This document shows positions 1 to 6,470 of a DNA stretch of 15,418 nt, piece by piece (position 1 is the stretch's first letter; the number at the start of each line of letters is the position of its first letter). Location: the NCBI GenBank assembly GCA_937899365.1, contig CALBPH010000057.1:1-15418 (forward strand), written 5' to 3'. A program made the translations under genes and the position numbers. Source of the DNA: an uncultured Leptolyngbya sp. (lineage in GTDB: Bacteria > Cyanobacteriota > Cyanobacteriia > Phormidesmidales > Phormidesmidaceae). Below the pieces are notes generated by a model. It was not told where the DNA came from, did no database searches, and saw only the letters and a list, made by a program, of their open reading frames with translations.

Positions 1-793
1 TATACACCCGGTGGCCAAAGCCCATAATTTTCCCCTTACGAGCCATCCGCTCCTCGACAAAAGGACGGACATTATCCACTGAACCAATTTCTTGCAACAT
101 GGCAATGACTTCTTCATTAGCGCCGCCATGGAGTGGACCGGCTAGGGTTCCCACCGCTGATGCCACTACAGCATAGGGATCCGTCAGGGTTGATGCGGTG
201 ACCATAGCTGAAAATGTTGACGCATTGATCGTGTGCTCGGCATGAAGCGTGAGACACACGTCAAAAATCCGAGCAGAGAGAGGATCGGGCTCCTCCTCGT
301 TCAACATGTATAAAAAATTGGCCGCATAGTCTAAGTCATCCCGAGGCTGGACCGGATCATTTCCCTTCCGAATCAGCTTAAATGCCGCCACCATGGTGGG
401 AATTTTAGCCAGTAAACGGACAACAGCCGCCTGAATATAGGCAGGATCTTCCAAGGCCCGACGAGAATAAAATAGGCCCAATGCAGCAGCGCATGCTTGC
501 AGCGCGTCCATGGGATGCCCACTCTCAGGGAAGCACTTCATCATGTCGCGAATACGATACTTTAAGCGACGATGGTGTTGAATTTCATCCTTAAACGCAT
601 CCAGTTCTTGCTTCGTGGGTAAGCCACCCCAGATCAGCAAATAGGCTGTTTCTAAAAACGTGCTCTTTTGGGCCAACTCTTCAATACGAATGCCTCGGTA
701 TTCTAAAATCCCCTCCAGACCATTCACATAGCTAATGCCTGATTCTGTGGCAGGAATTCCCTCCAAACCGGGGCGATATTCGCATAGAGTCAT
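1..793 (-). CDS. gltA: Citrate synthase, N-terminal 264 residues (cut by window edge)
   Basis: Condenses acetyl-CoA with oxaloacetate to citrate in the cytosol, the entry step of the TCA branch that supplies 2-oxoglutarate for nitrogen assimilation. The reading frame starts at ATG 793 and is still open at base 1, so the C-terminal part, including the catalytic Asp, lies outside. Visible signatures are LHAEHTINAST around residues 183-193 (catalytic His187, by comparison with bacterial enzymes), GPLHGGANEE around 219-228, and the final GFGHRVY with the second catalytic His at 261. The start is supported by AGGA at 806-803, nine bases upstream, and by an N-terminus that runs straight into the family fold. 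It is the last of four minus-strand genes, separated from the phosphatase gene by 127 bases, so it may have its own promoter. Identification is by family motifs; 2-methylcitrate synthase is a related alternative but less likely in this setting. Confidence 0.95.
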   Translation of the reverse strand, partial: MTLCEYRPGLEGIPATESGISYVNGLEGILEYRGIRIEELAQKSTFLETAYLLIWGGLPTKQELDAFKDEIQHHRRLKYRIRDMMKCFPESGHPMDALQACAAALGLFYSRRALEDPAYIQAAVVRLLAKIPTMVAAFKLIRKGNDPVQPRDDLDYAANFLYMLNEEEPDPLSARIFDVCLTLHAEHTINASTFSAMVTASTLTDPYAVVASAVGTLAGPLHGGANEEVIAMLQEIGSVDNVRPFVEERMARKGKIMGFGHRVY

Positions 794-920
794 CGTTAAC
801 TGTCCTACCGCTGTTCTCTCAATATTCAATATATTGTAAGACCATCGAGAAGTGACCTATTCCGCTTCCGCTATTCTCAATTGGTTTGGGGACACCTTAC
901 TCAGAGAAAAATAATTGATA

Positions 921-1445
921 TTACAGCAGTAATCGAGGTGGGGCTAGCCAAAAGAGCTGACTTTGGCCAATTGCATTTCTGGGGTTTGGAACGCTGACGC
1001 CAATGATGCCTGCCTTTTTCAAAATCCATCGATTGTTGATGGAACCATGAACTAATTGCTGTGACCACCGACTCAGGTCGGGCTCGTGGCCGACGAGTGC
1101 TAAATTCCTATTCTCTGGAGATTGCCAGTCAGCTAGCCAATCTAACCAATCCTGTAGGTCTCCGCCGGGTGCTAGCGGTTGAAAGATTTGATAGCTGGTG
1201 GTGAGATTTGCTTGGCATAAAATATCAGCTGTTTGCACGGCCCGTACCAATGGACTTGAGAGCAGTGTGTTAAAGCTTAGACCTAATTTCAATAGCCGCT
1301 GAGCCACTTGTGCGGTTTTATGCACGCCTTTTTGAATCAGAGGTCGCTGTTCATCGTCAGCGTAGCTGCCCCGCTCAGCGGCAATACCGTGGCGAATAAA
1401 ATAAACCTGGCTATGGGAGATAGCGTTGTCTTTTGCAGGGCTAAT
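921..1445 (-). CDS. sixA: SixA-like phosphohistidine phosphatase, apparent ATT start
   Basis: Histidine phosphatase superfamily (phosphoglycerate mutase fold). With the start proposed here it has 174 residues. The catalytic motif VYFIRHGIAAERG has Arg18 and the phospho-accepting His19; SSPLVRAVQTA carries the conserved Arg68, and LALVGHEPDLS the second His at 120. SixA proteins remove phosphate from histidines of phosphotransfer proteins; the substrate here is unknown. The gene begins just after the stop codon of the DHH gene. Oddity: reading back from RHG to the in-frame TGA there is no ATG, GTG or TTG. The first GTG (1325) would remove the catalytic RHG motif. AGGAG at 1458-1454 is eight bases before an ATT codon at 1445, which I take as the likely start; ATA 1451 is too close to the AGGAG and ATC 1421 has no ribosome binding site. 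A recent inactivating change or a sequence error remains possible. Confidence 0.75.
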   Translation of the reverse strand: MSPAKDNAISHSQVYFIRHGIAAERGSYADDEQRPLIQKGVHKTAQVAQRLLKLGLSFNTLLSSPLVRAVQTADILCQANLTTSYQIFQPLAPGGDLQDWLDWLADWQSPENRNLALVGHEPDLSRWSQQLVHGSINNRWILKKAGIIGVSVPNPRNAIGQSQLFWLAPPRLLL

Positions 1446-1456
1446 GGCTATGGCTC

Positions 1457-2626
1457 CTAATCAGTATTAATCACTCCATCCTCTGGATTAATCAATTTCA
1501 GGAGCTTCTGCTTGATTTGTAAATCAAATACCTCCCACTTGAGGCGGTTGTAGTCACCGTTTTCATAGAAGCCTGATAAAAAGCCGATCGGTACTTCAAA
1601 CCCGCCGGCCATGGAGCGACCCCCGCCAAAAAAGCGACCCTGATCATCTTGTCCAAAGGCTTCTTTTATGAACTCGTCCGGATCGAGGGTGATTTTGCTC
1701 GTGCGCAAAGACCCGATGACCACTTCACGCTCATCATCTTCGTCATGAACAATGCCATAGACCACGGCTGTGTGGACGTCTTCTTCAGTGAGTAAAAAGT
1801 CTGTGGCTTGGGGGATAGCATCGCGATCTTCGTAGCGCAAATAGCCTACACCGGCAATGGAGACACTATTCTGAATCTTGCGATTGCGCAGCGAACGCTC
1901 GATGACATCCATGGCGCGCTTGGAACGCGAGGCTTGGAGAATAGCGCTCAGGAGTTGGGCGTCACAATATTGGCTGAGATAAGCGGCTGCCAGAAAGTCT
2001 GCTTCTGTAGCCTGCATTAATTGGCCTGTATCTGAGCGCAGTCCGTGCATTAGGGCCGTAGCGCATTTGACGTGTTTGCTGTTGTTTCGGTCTAAGTCTA
2101 AGAGCCCTGCTTGGAGATACTGTGTCAAAATTGTGGCCGTTGCCCGAGCGTCTGGACGAATATCAGCAAATTCTGCTTTGGGCTGATCCTGCAGTTTGTG
2201 ATGGTCAATCACGACGAGTAATGGGACGCTAGCAGCATTCACCCGTTCTAGTAATTGACTGGTGGTGCCTTGGGTATCGACCAAGACGTAGCCTGCATAT
2301 TGAGATAGGTCTGGAGGCTTTGGGTTTGACCAACGTTTAGCAGGTAGGTTGGTGAGTTTAACCAAAGCAATATTTTCTTGATGGCTCAGGGTGCCTGAGT
2401 AGAAAATATCGCAGTCTACATCGTAATCGGCTGCAATTAGCTTGTAAGTCCACGCCGACGATAGGGCGTCAGGGTCTGGAAAGTCTTGTAGTAAGATTAG
2501 CTGCCGACTACCGGCATGGGTAATGAGCAGATGCCGTAATGAGGCCGCAGGACCATCGCTCAAATCCATATTTGATCTATAGCTTGCCCGATTGGGAGAC
2601 TTCAGCAATGCGTCTTGAGATGCCAT
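1457..2626 (-). CDS. DHH/DHHA1 phosphoesterase (NrnA/RecJ superfamily)
   Basis: A 389-residue metal-dependent phosphoesterase of the DHH superfamily, which includes oligoribonucleases (nanoRNases), pAp phosphatases, c-di-AMP phosphodiesterases and RecJ. Motif I is DFPDPDA (Asp51, Asp53), followed by the VLVDTQG Asp117, the name-giving DHH at 141-143, and HGLRSDTG with Asp199. The C-terminal DHHA1 substrate-binding part is marked by GGGRSMAGG at 334-342. There is no membrane segment and no GGDEF/PAS module, so it is not a GdpP-type protein. Substrate cannot be read from sequence; nanoRNA or pAp hydrolysis is the family default. Start ATG 2626 has no clear ribosome binding site, and ATG 2569 (residue 20) is an alternative because the conserved fold begins only near residue 28. 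It lies 54 bases after the HNH gene and touches the sixA ribosome binding site, suggesting an operon. Confidence 0.88.
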   Translation of the reverse strand: MASQDALLKSPNRASYRSNMDLSDGPAASLRHLLITHAGSRQLILLQDFPDPDALSSAWTYKLIAADYDVDCDIFYSGTLSHQENIALVKLTNLPAKRWSNPKPPDLSQYAGYVLVDTQGTTSQLLERVNAASVPLLVVIDHHKLQDQPKAEFADIRPDARATATILTQYLQAGLLDLDRNNSKHVKCATALMHGLRSDTGQLMQATEADFLAAAYLSQYCDAQLLSAILQASRSKRAMDVIERSLRNRKIQNSVSIAGVGYLRYEDRDAIPQATDFLLTEEDVHTAVVYGIVHDEDDEREVVIGSLRTSKITLDPDEFIKEAFGQDDQGRFFGGGRSMAGGFEVPIGFLSGFYENGDYNRLKWEVFDLQIKQKLLKLINPEDGVINTD

Positions 2627-2680
2627 GCGCAGAAAAGAGTTGAATGAAATTGAGGAGTTAGGCTGACAAGTGTAAGGGAC

Positions 2681-3184
2681 TTAACGGGTCAGGCCAATGA
2701 CATATTTGCGCCATTCTTGATGGGCATCTCCCCGGGTGTGGCGAGCAACCTCAAAGTAGAGACTACTATGGGGTTTGCGCGGTGTTATCCGCAGAGGCAT
2801 CCTGGCTTCTTTCGGGGTGCGATTGCCTTTTTTGACGTTGCAACGGACACAGGCGGAGACCATATTTTCCCAGACTTCCTTACCTCCACGAGACCGGGGT
2901 ACCACATGATCTAGGGTAAGCCCATCACCTGCATAGCCGCAGTACTGGCAGGTATGGTTATCGCGATACAGCAGATTACGGCGCGTCAGAGGGATGTCTT
3001 TATAAGGTATGCGAACATAGTGTCGCAGACGAATGACGGTTGGCAAGGGAAAGTTTGCATAAACTGCCAATCCGTTATGTTCTACCGTTTCGGCCTTGCC
3101 TTTAATAATCAATACAACAGCTCGCCGCCAACTCGTAATGTTTAACGGCTCATAGGAAGCATTTAAGACAAGAACCTTGCTCAT
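2681..3184 (-). CDS. HNH endonuclease family protein
   Basis: A 167-residue single-domain protein with a C-terminal HNH nuclease fold. The zinc-binding pairs are CQYC (Cys79, Cys82) and CVRC (Cys112, Cys115); the catalytic region is TLDHVVPRSRGG (Asp92, His93), and Asn116 follows the second pair, matching the Asp-His...Asn arrangement of active HNH enzymes. The N-terminal 60 residues (MSKVLVLNASYEPL...) resemble the standalone HNH proteins widely kept in cyanobacteria and other bacteria rather than restriction enzymes or intron-encoded nucleases; no methylase or intron is nearby. Biological role unknown. It is divergent from the alanine racemase gene, with 107 bases between the two starts to hold both promoters, and heads the minus-strand run to citrate synthase. 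No strong ribosome binding site is seen before ATG 3184. Confidence 0.9.
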   Translation of the reverse strand: MSKVLVLNASYEPLNITSWRRAVVLIIKGKAETVEHNGLAVYANFPLPTVIRLRHYVRIPYKDIPLTRRNLLYRDNHTCQYCGYAGDGLTLDHVVPRSRGGKEVWENMVSACVRCNVKKGNRTPKEARMPLRITPRKPHSSLYFEVARHTRGDAHQEWRKYVIGLTR

Positions 3185-3291
3185 TGAGGTTCATCTAAAA
3201 GTTGTGATTTGATACTAACACAGGTCGCTAAAGTGCTTTGGTACTTGCGATACCGTGGCTAGGGTATGAGTTTTTGTGAGGGATAAGCGGG

Positions 3292-4494
3292 ATGTTGAGA
3301 TGGGATGAAACGCCAAGTGTGTCAGCCATGCGATGCTCGCGGGCTTGGGTTGAGATTGATTTGGACGCGGTTCATCACAATGTGCGGCAATTTCGTAGTT
3401 TGCTACATCCAACCACTGATTTGATGGCGGTTGTGAAGGCTGATGCCTATGGTCATGGTGCGGTTGCGGTGGCTCAGACTGTTTTGACGGCAGGGGCAAC
3501 CTGGTTAGGCGTGGCTACGGTGCCAGAAGGGATTGAACTCCGTCAGGCTGGTCTAAAGGTTCCTATTTTAGTTATGGGGGCGTTGCATCATGCTGAAGAG
3601 GTGCTGGCGCTGGCTCGCTGGCAGCTGCAGCCCACCCTTGTTTCACCCAAGCAAGCACTGGTGTTTGCTGAAGCCCTGAGTGATTCATGTTTGCCTTTGC
3701 CCGTGCATATCAAGCTGGATACGGGAATGTCGCGCCTAGGGTTTGATTGGCAGCGGGCGTTGGAGTTTGTGGAGTTTGTCAGTAGACTGCCTGTTTTGCA
3801 AATAACCAGTTTGTATTCCCATTTTGCGACGGCTGATGATGCAGATGATCAGGAAATGCGGCGTCAGCATGAACGGTTTGAGAGTGCGATCGCAACTCTT
3901 AAAGCCCATAACCAACTCCCCACTCACTTACACCTAGCCAATACAGCCGCTACCCTCAGTGATGCCAAAGCGCTCCAGTACAACATGGTACGTGTTGGTC
4001 TTGGGCTGTATGGGTTACCACCAGCGCCTCACCTGCACTCTGTGCTCGACTTACAACCAGCGCTGGAGGTTAAAGCTCGCATTACCCATATCAAACAAAT
4101 TCCCGCTGGCGCCGGAGTCAGTTATGGGCATCGCTTTATTGCCCAGCGCCCAATGACCATAGCTGTTGTCGGGATTGGCTATGCCGACGGTATTCCACGT
4201 CAGTTATCCAATCAGCTCAATGTCTTAATTGATGATCGGCCCATTCGCCAGATTGGGGCCATCACTATGGATCAGCTGATGCTGGACATTTCTGATAGTC
4301 ACGATCTCCAAGAAGGTGACATCGTGACTCTTTTAGGCCGTTCCCCGTCTCAGCAAATTACGGCGGATGACTGGGCCAATCGCATTGGAACCATTTCGTG
4401 GGAAATTCTCTGTGGCTTCAAACATAGGCTACCGCGCATTATGACAAGAAATAACGGCAGAAAGCTTTACCGGGCTGAAGATAGCTTGTTATAA
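3292..4494 (+). CDS. alr: Alanine racemase (PLP-dependent)
   Basis: Interconverts L- and D-alanine to supply D-Ala for peptidoglycan. The 400-residue length fits fold-type III alanine racemases. The PLP lysine is in AVVKADAYGHG (Lys49); the second catalytic base is the Tyr in GVSYGHRF (Tyr278). KLDTGMSRLG and VRVGLGLYG are also typical. ATG 3292 is preceded by GAGGG at 3278-3282 with nine bases spacing; ATG 3328 (residue 13) would also leave the domain intact, because the conserved part begins at RAWVEIDLDA. Divergent from the HNH gene. Its last codons overlap the promoter of the following tRNA-Ser gene, so transcription of the two is probably partly independent. A HIP1 octamer lies inside the gene at 3886. 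With the M23 peptidase further on it represents peptidoglycan metabolism in this window, although the two genes are not adjacent. Confidence 0.96.
   Translation: MLRWDETPSVSAMRCSRAWVEIDLDAVHHNVRQFRSLLHPTTDLMAVVKADAYGHGAVAVAQTVLTAGATWLGVATVPEGIELRQAGLKVPILVMGALHHAEEVLALARWQLQPTLVSPKQALVFAEALSDSCLPLPVHIKLDTGMSRLGFDWQRALEFVEFVSRLPVLQITSLYSHFATADDADDQEMRRQHERFESAIATLKAHNQLPTHLHLANTAATLSDAKALQYNMVRVGLGLYGLPPAPHLHSVLDLQPALEVKARITHIKQIPAGAGVSYGHRFIAQRPMTIAVVGIGYADGIPRQLSNQLNVLIDDRPIRQIGAITMDQLMLDISDSHDLQEGDIVTLLGRSPSQQITADDWANRIGTISWEILCGFKHRLPRIMTRNNGRKLYRAEDSLL
3886..3893. repeat. HIP1 octamer
   Basis: GCGATCGC, the highly iterated palindrome of many cyanobacteria, inside alr. Confidence 0.9.
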
Positions 4495-4495
4495 T
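4466..4495 (+). promoter_or_regulatory. Sigma-70-type promoter of tRNA-Ser, inside the alr 3' end
   Basis: A perfect TATAAT at 4490-4495 overlaps the alr stop codon (TAA 4492-4494). TTTACC at 4466-4471 matches the -35 consensus at four of six positions with an 18-base spacer. The expected transcription start near 4502 is about eight bases before the mature tRNA 5' end. Inferred from sequence only. Confidence 0.7.
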
Positions 4496-4509
4496 GCAGC
4501 TCTGAACTT

Positions 4510-4598
4510 GGAGAGGTGGCTGAGTGGTTGAAAGCGGCTCCCTGCTAAGGAGTTATAGGGTGTAAATCCTATCGAGGGTTCGAATCCCTCCCTCTCCG
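4510..4598 (+). tRNA. trnS-GCU: tRNA-Ser (anticodon GCU)
   Basis: An 89-base class II tRNA. The acceptor stem pairs GGAGAGG (4510-4516) with CCTCTCC (4591-4597), discriminator G at 4598. The anticodon arm is CTCC-CTGCTAA-GGAG, giving anticodon GCU, which reads AGC and AGU. A long variable arm (TATAGGG...CCTAT region) and the T arm GAGGG-TTCGAAT-CCCTC are present. CCA is not encoded. It directly follows alr on the same strand with its own promoter. Confidence 0.97.
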
Positions 4599-4612
4599 TT
4601 GCTTTGAGATTA

Positions 4613-4629
4613 TTTTCAAGAGTTGAAAA
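4613..4629. terminator. Small A/T-rich hairpin between convergent tRNA-Ser and peroxiredoxin-like gene
   Basis: TTTTCAA (4613-4619) pairs perfectly with TTGAAAA (4623-4629) around a three-base loop, immediately past the stop codon of the minus-strand gene and 15 bases after tRNA-Ser. The stem is weak in G+C. It could help end transcription in either direction, but this is uncertain. Confidence 0.25.
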
Positions 4630-5193
4630 CTAACGGTTGGCGTTGTGGACTGCCCATAGTAGCCGTTCCGAGCTCGCATTTGTGTGGGCAAACGAAAATA
4701 AATGCTGAAACGTAAGTTTGCCTGCTCGATCAATCACAAACTGTGCCGGTAGAGGAGCCCCTAAGGCTTGACCGGTACCGTATTGGCGGAAAATTTTACA
4801 ATCAGGATCGACTAGCAGCGGCATGGTAATGTTCAAATCTCGCTGTATGACCTTGCTTTGCCGCATATCAGTGCTTGTAATCATAAGGACTTCTGCCCCC
4901 ATTTTTTCAAACTGTCCGTAGGTCTCCACCATGGACAAAATATGGGGATAACAGAAAGGACAATATTGCTTTTCAGTAAAAATACGAGTAAAAACAAGAA
5001 CTATCACTTGCTTATGGTGATAATTCGATAATTTAATCGATGCCCTCTGTCCAGCAACCGGCAACTCAAAATCCGGGAGAGTCTGACCTATCTGAAACTT
5101 GGTCAGGGCAGGTAATGGTAGAAAATTTCTCGCAAATCGTTGACTAATGACCCCTCGAAAATCCATAGAGGTCAGCTTAAAAGCTGCAGTCAT
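4630..5193 (-). CDS. AhpC/TSA-family peroxiredoxin-like protein
   Basis: A 187-residue thioredoxin-fold protein of the peroxiredoxin-like (AhpC/TSA, redoxin) group. The domain begins near residue 35 (FQIGQTLPDFELP) and the presumed active site is QYCPFCYPH with Cys78 and Cys81. This C-x-x-C differs from the PxxxTxxC site of typical peroxiredoxins and is nearer to thioredoxin-type oxidoreductases, so peroxide reduction is not assured; thiol-disulfide exchange is equally possible. LLVDPDCKIFRQYG and APLPAQFVIDRAGKL are standard for the fold. No signal peptide is clear, so a cytosolic location is assumed. No strong ribosome binding site is seen at ATG 5193; ATG 5166 is an alternative start. It lies 141 bases downstream of the 2-Cys peroxiredoxin on the same strand, with a weak terminator between, so partial co-transcription is plausible. 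Confidence 0.8.
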   Translation of the reverse strand: MTAAFKLTSMDFRGVISQRFARNFLPLPALTKFQIGQTLPDFELPVAGQRASIKLSNYHHKQVIVLVFTRIFTEKQYCPFCYPHILSMVETYGQFEKMGAEVLMITSTDMRQSKVIQRDLNITMPLLVDPDCKIFRQYGTGQALGAPLPAQFVIDRAGKLTFQHLFSFAHTNASSERLLWAVHNANR

Positions 5194-5316
5194 TGGTATC
5201 TAACGTTGGGCATTAAAAATTGGGCGTTGCTGAGCTTTGGCATGGTGTAGTCTAAGAAACTTTGACTAACTTCATCATCATCCGAAGTTGGAACCGGTAA
5301 AGATGGTTGAGCTAAA

Positions 5317-5336
5317 AGGATGACTATAAACATCCT
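5317..5336 (-). terminator. Candidate weak intrinsic terminator after the 2-Cys peroxiredoxin
   Basis: On the minus strand AGGATG (5336-5331) pairs with CATCCT (5322-5317) around an eight-base loop and is followed by TTTT (5316-5313). The first arm overlaps the stop codon of the peroxiredoxin. Six base pairs is short, so read-through into the next gene is likely. Confidence 0.45.
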
Positions 5337-5940
5337 AAATTGAAGCAAAAAATTCCTTCGACTTTACAGGATCAGGGTTCATGGTTTTCTCCCCTGGTGT
5401 CCAACCGGCTGGGCACACCTCATCTGGATGCGTCTGAACGTGTTGTACTGCCTGCAATACACGCAGAGTTTCATCCACGCTGCGGCCAAAAGATAGATTA
5501 TTGACAGTTGCATGTTGTACTGCCCCATCTTTATCAATCAAAAATAGACCACGCAGTGCAACACCCGCTTCAGGCTCAAGCACATTGTAAGCAGAGCTGA
5601 TCTCTTTTTTGATATCAGACACAAGTGGATAGGCTAAATCCCCTAAACCACCTAATTTACGGTCTGTCTGAATCCAAGCTAAGTGAGAAAATTCACTATC
5701 CACCGAAACTCCGAGCACCTCAGTGTTTAGGGCCGTAAACTCACCATATCGGTCGCTAAAAGCTGTAATCTCAGTTGGACAAACAAACGTAAAGTCTAGC
5801 GGATAGAAAAATAAAATAACGTACTGGCCGCGATAGTCAGATAGTTTAATAGTTTTAAACTCTTGATCAACGACGGCCGTTGCCGTGAAGTCAGGAGCAG
5901 GCTGACCAACGCGCAGATTTCCTTCCGCTAGGTTACTCAT
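5335..5940 (-). CDS. Typical 2-Cys peroxiredoxin
   Basis: A 201-residue thioredoxin-dependent peroxidase that reduces H2O2 and alkyl peroxides in the cytosol. The peroxidatic Cys54 sits in DFTFVCPTE and the resolving Cys176 in HPDEVCPAGW, the pattern of typical (AhpC/Prx1) homodimers. GGLGD at 97-101 and a C-terminal SKEFFASI tail correspond to the regions that set sensitivity to hyperoxidation (GGLG and YF motifs in the family); here the Tyr of YF is Phe. The start is set at ATG 5940 because GGGAG lies eight bases before it; the in-frame GTG at 5955 is part of that ribosome binding region. It precedes a second, divergent peroxiredoxin-like gene on the same strand, so the pair forms a small thiol redox cluster. 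Confidence 0.94.
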   Translation of the reverse strand: MSNLAEGNLRVGQPAPDFTATAVVDQEFKTIKLSDYRGQYVILFFYPLDFTFVCPTEITAFSDRYGEFTALNTEVLGVSVDSEFSHLAWIQTDRKLGGLGDLAYPLVSDIKKEISSAYNVLEPEAGVALRGLFLIDKDGAVQHATVNNLSFGRSVDETLRVLQAVQHVQTHPDEVCPAGWTPGEKTMNPDPVKSKEFFASI

Positions 5941-6085
5941 CCGTTCGTCTCCCACAAATTTAGTTGACTACTACACAAACGATGTAAGCCTATAGCTGAT
6001 GCTCTATGGGAGAGAATTGCTTAAGCTCAATAAATCAAATGCCCTTACTTTCAAGCATGGGTAAACTTGATTCTTAACTCAGCCG

Positions 6086-6135
6086 TTGATTTCATACCAA
6101 ATCAATATGATACTGAGCTGCTAATCAAATTAGCA
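6086..6135. repeat. Two small perfect hairpins between tRNA-Met and the peroxiredoxin gene
   Basis: TTGATTT (6086-6092) pairs with AAATCAA (6099-6105), loop six; TGCTAAT (6119-6125) pairs with ATTAGCA (6129-6135), loop three. They lie downstream of tRNA-Met and upstream of the peroxiredoxin on the minus strand. Neither has a following T-run on the minus strand, so a terminator role is weak. Function unknown. Confidence 0.4.
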
Positions 6136-6171
6136 CAGTCCATAGAGTAACGCGATATATGAAGATAAAAA

Positions 6172-6243
6172 TGGCTCAGACGTGATTTGAACACGTGACC
6201 AAGGGCTTATGAGTCCCCTGCTCTACCACTGAGCTACTGAGCC
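6172..6243 (-). tRNA. trnM-CAU: tRNA-Met (anticodon CAU), probably elongator
   Basis: A 72-base tRNA without encoded CCA. Acceptor GGCTCAG pairs with CTGAGCC, discriminator A; D arm GCTC...GAGC; T arm ACGTG-TTCAAAT-CACGT; anticodon loop CTCATAA gives CAU. It lacks the three G:C pairs of initiator tRNA at the anticodon-loop end of the stem, and it has a normal Watson-Crick first pair, so it is not the initiator. A CAU anticodon could also belong to lysidine-modified tRNA-Ile, but the sequence does not resemble the cyanobacterial or plastid tRNA-Ile(CAU). The anticodon stem closing pair 31-39 is A-G, a mismatch. TTTTT follows the 3' end on the minus strand, as a likely processing or termination tail. 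Confidence 0.93.
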
Positions 6244-6268
6244 AGCTAACGTCACCTTAAGAGTGGCA

Positions 6269-6296
6269 ACTATTTTAATTTATCACGAAATGTCAA
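6269..6296 (-). promoter_or_regulatory. Promoter of tRNA-Met
   Basis: On the minus strand TTGACA (6296-6291) is a perfect -35 box, followed after 16 bases by AATAGT (6274-6269), four of six matches to TATAAT. The implied start near 6262 is about 20 bases upstream of the tRNA 5' end. Confidence 0.65.
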
Positions 6297-6406
6297 GCAG
6301 CTACGCAGTAACTTGAGTCAGATATCTGTATGCTTCCGCTTGGTAGTTCATAAGTAGATATAGTTCACAGGTAGATTTTATTGTCCAAAACGTTATGAGT
6401 GGCTTT

Positions 6407-6447
6407 AAAAAAAGCGTTAGCTTACAAGAGGGTGGCTAACGCTTTTT
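6407..6447 (-). terminator. Strong intrinsic terminator of the M23 peptidase gene (bidirectional form)
   Basis: GCGTTAGC (6414-6421) and GCTAACGC (6435-6442) form a perfect 8-bp stem, extended by flanking A and T tracts (6407-6413 and 6443-6447), with a 13-base loop. On the minus strand the stem is followed by at least seven T. It lies 24 bases past the peptidase stop codon. The opposite strand also ends in five T, so it could block transcription from either side. Confidence 0.85.
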
Positions 6448-6470
6448 AGATCAAACAATGGCTAAATGGA

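Noticed and set aside
1808..2020. Plus-strand open frame inside the DHH gene
   Set aside because: It lies antisense to a well-supported gene with intact motifs and has no protein-like features of its own.
2717..3145. Two plus-strand open frames inside the HNH gene
   Set aside because: Antisense shadows of the HNH coding sequence.
2681..3184. HNH protein as part of a defence or restriction system
   Set aside because: No methylase, helicase or specificity subunit nearby; the sequence fits the standalone chromosomal HNH family.
3215..3499. Minus-strand frame over the HNH/alr intergenic space
   Set aside because: Pro/Gln/His-rich product, mostly antisense to alr; the space is better explained as a divergent promoter region.
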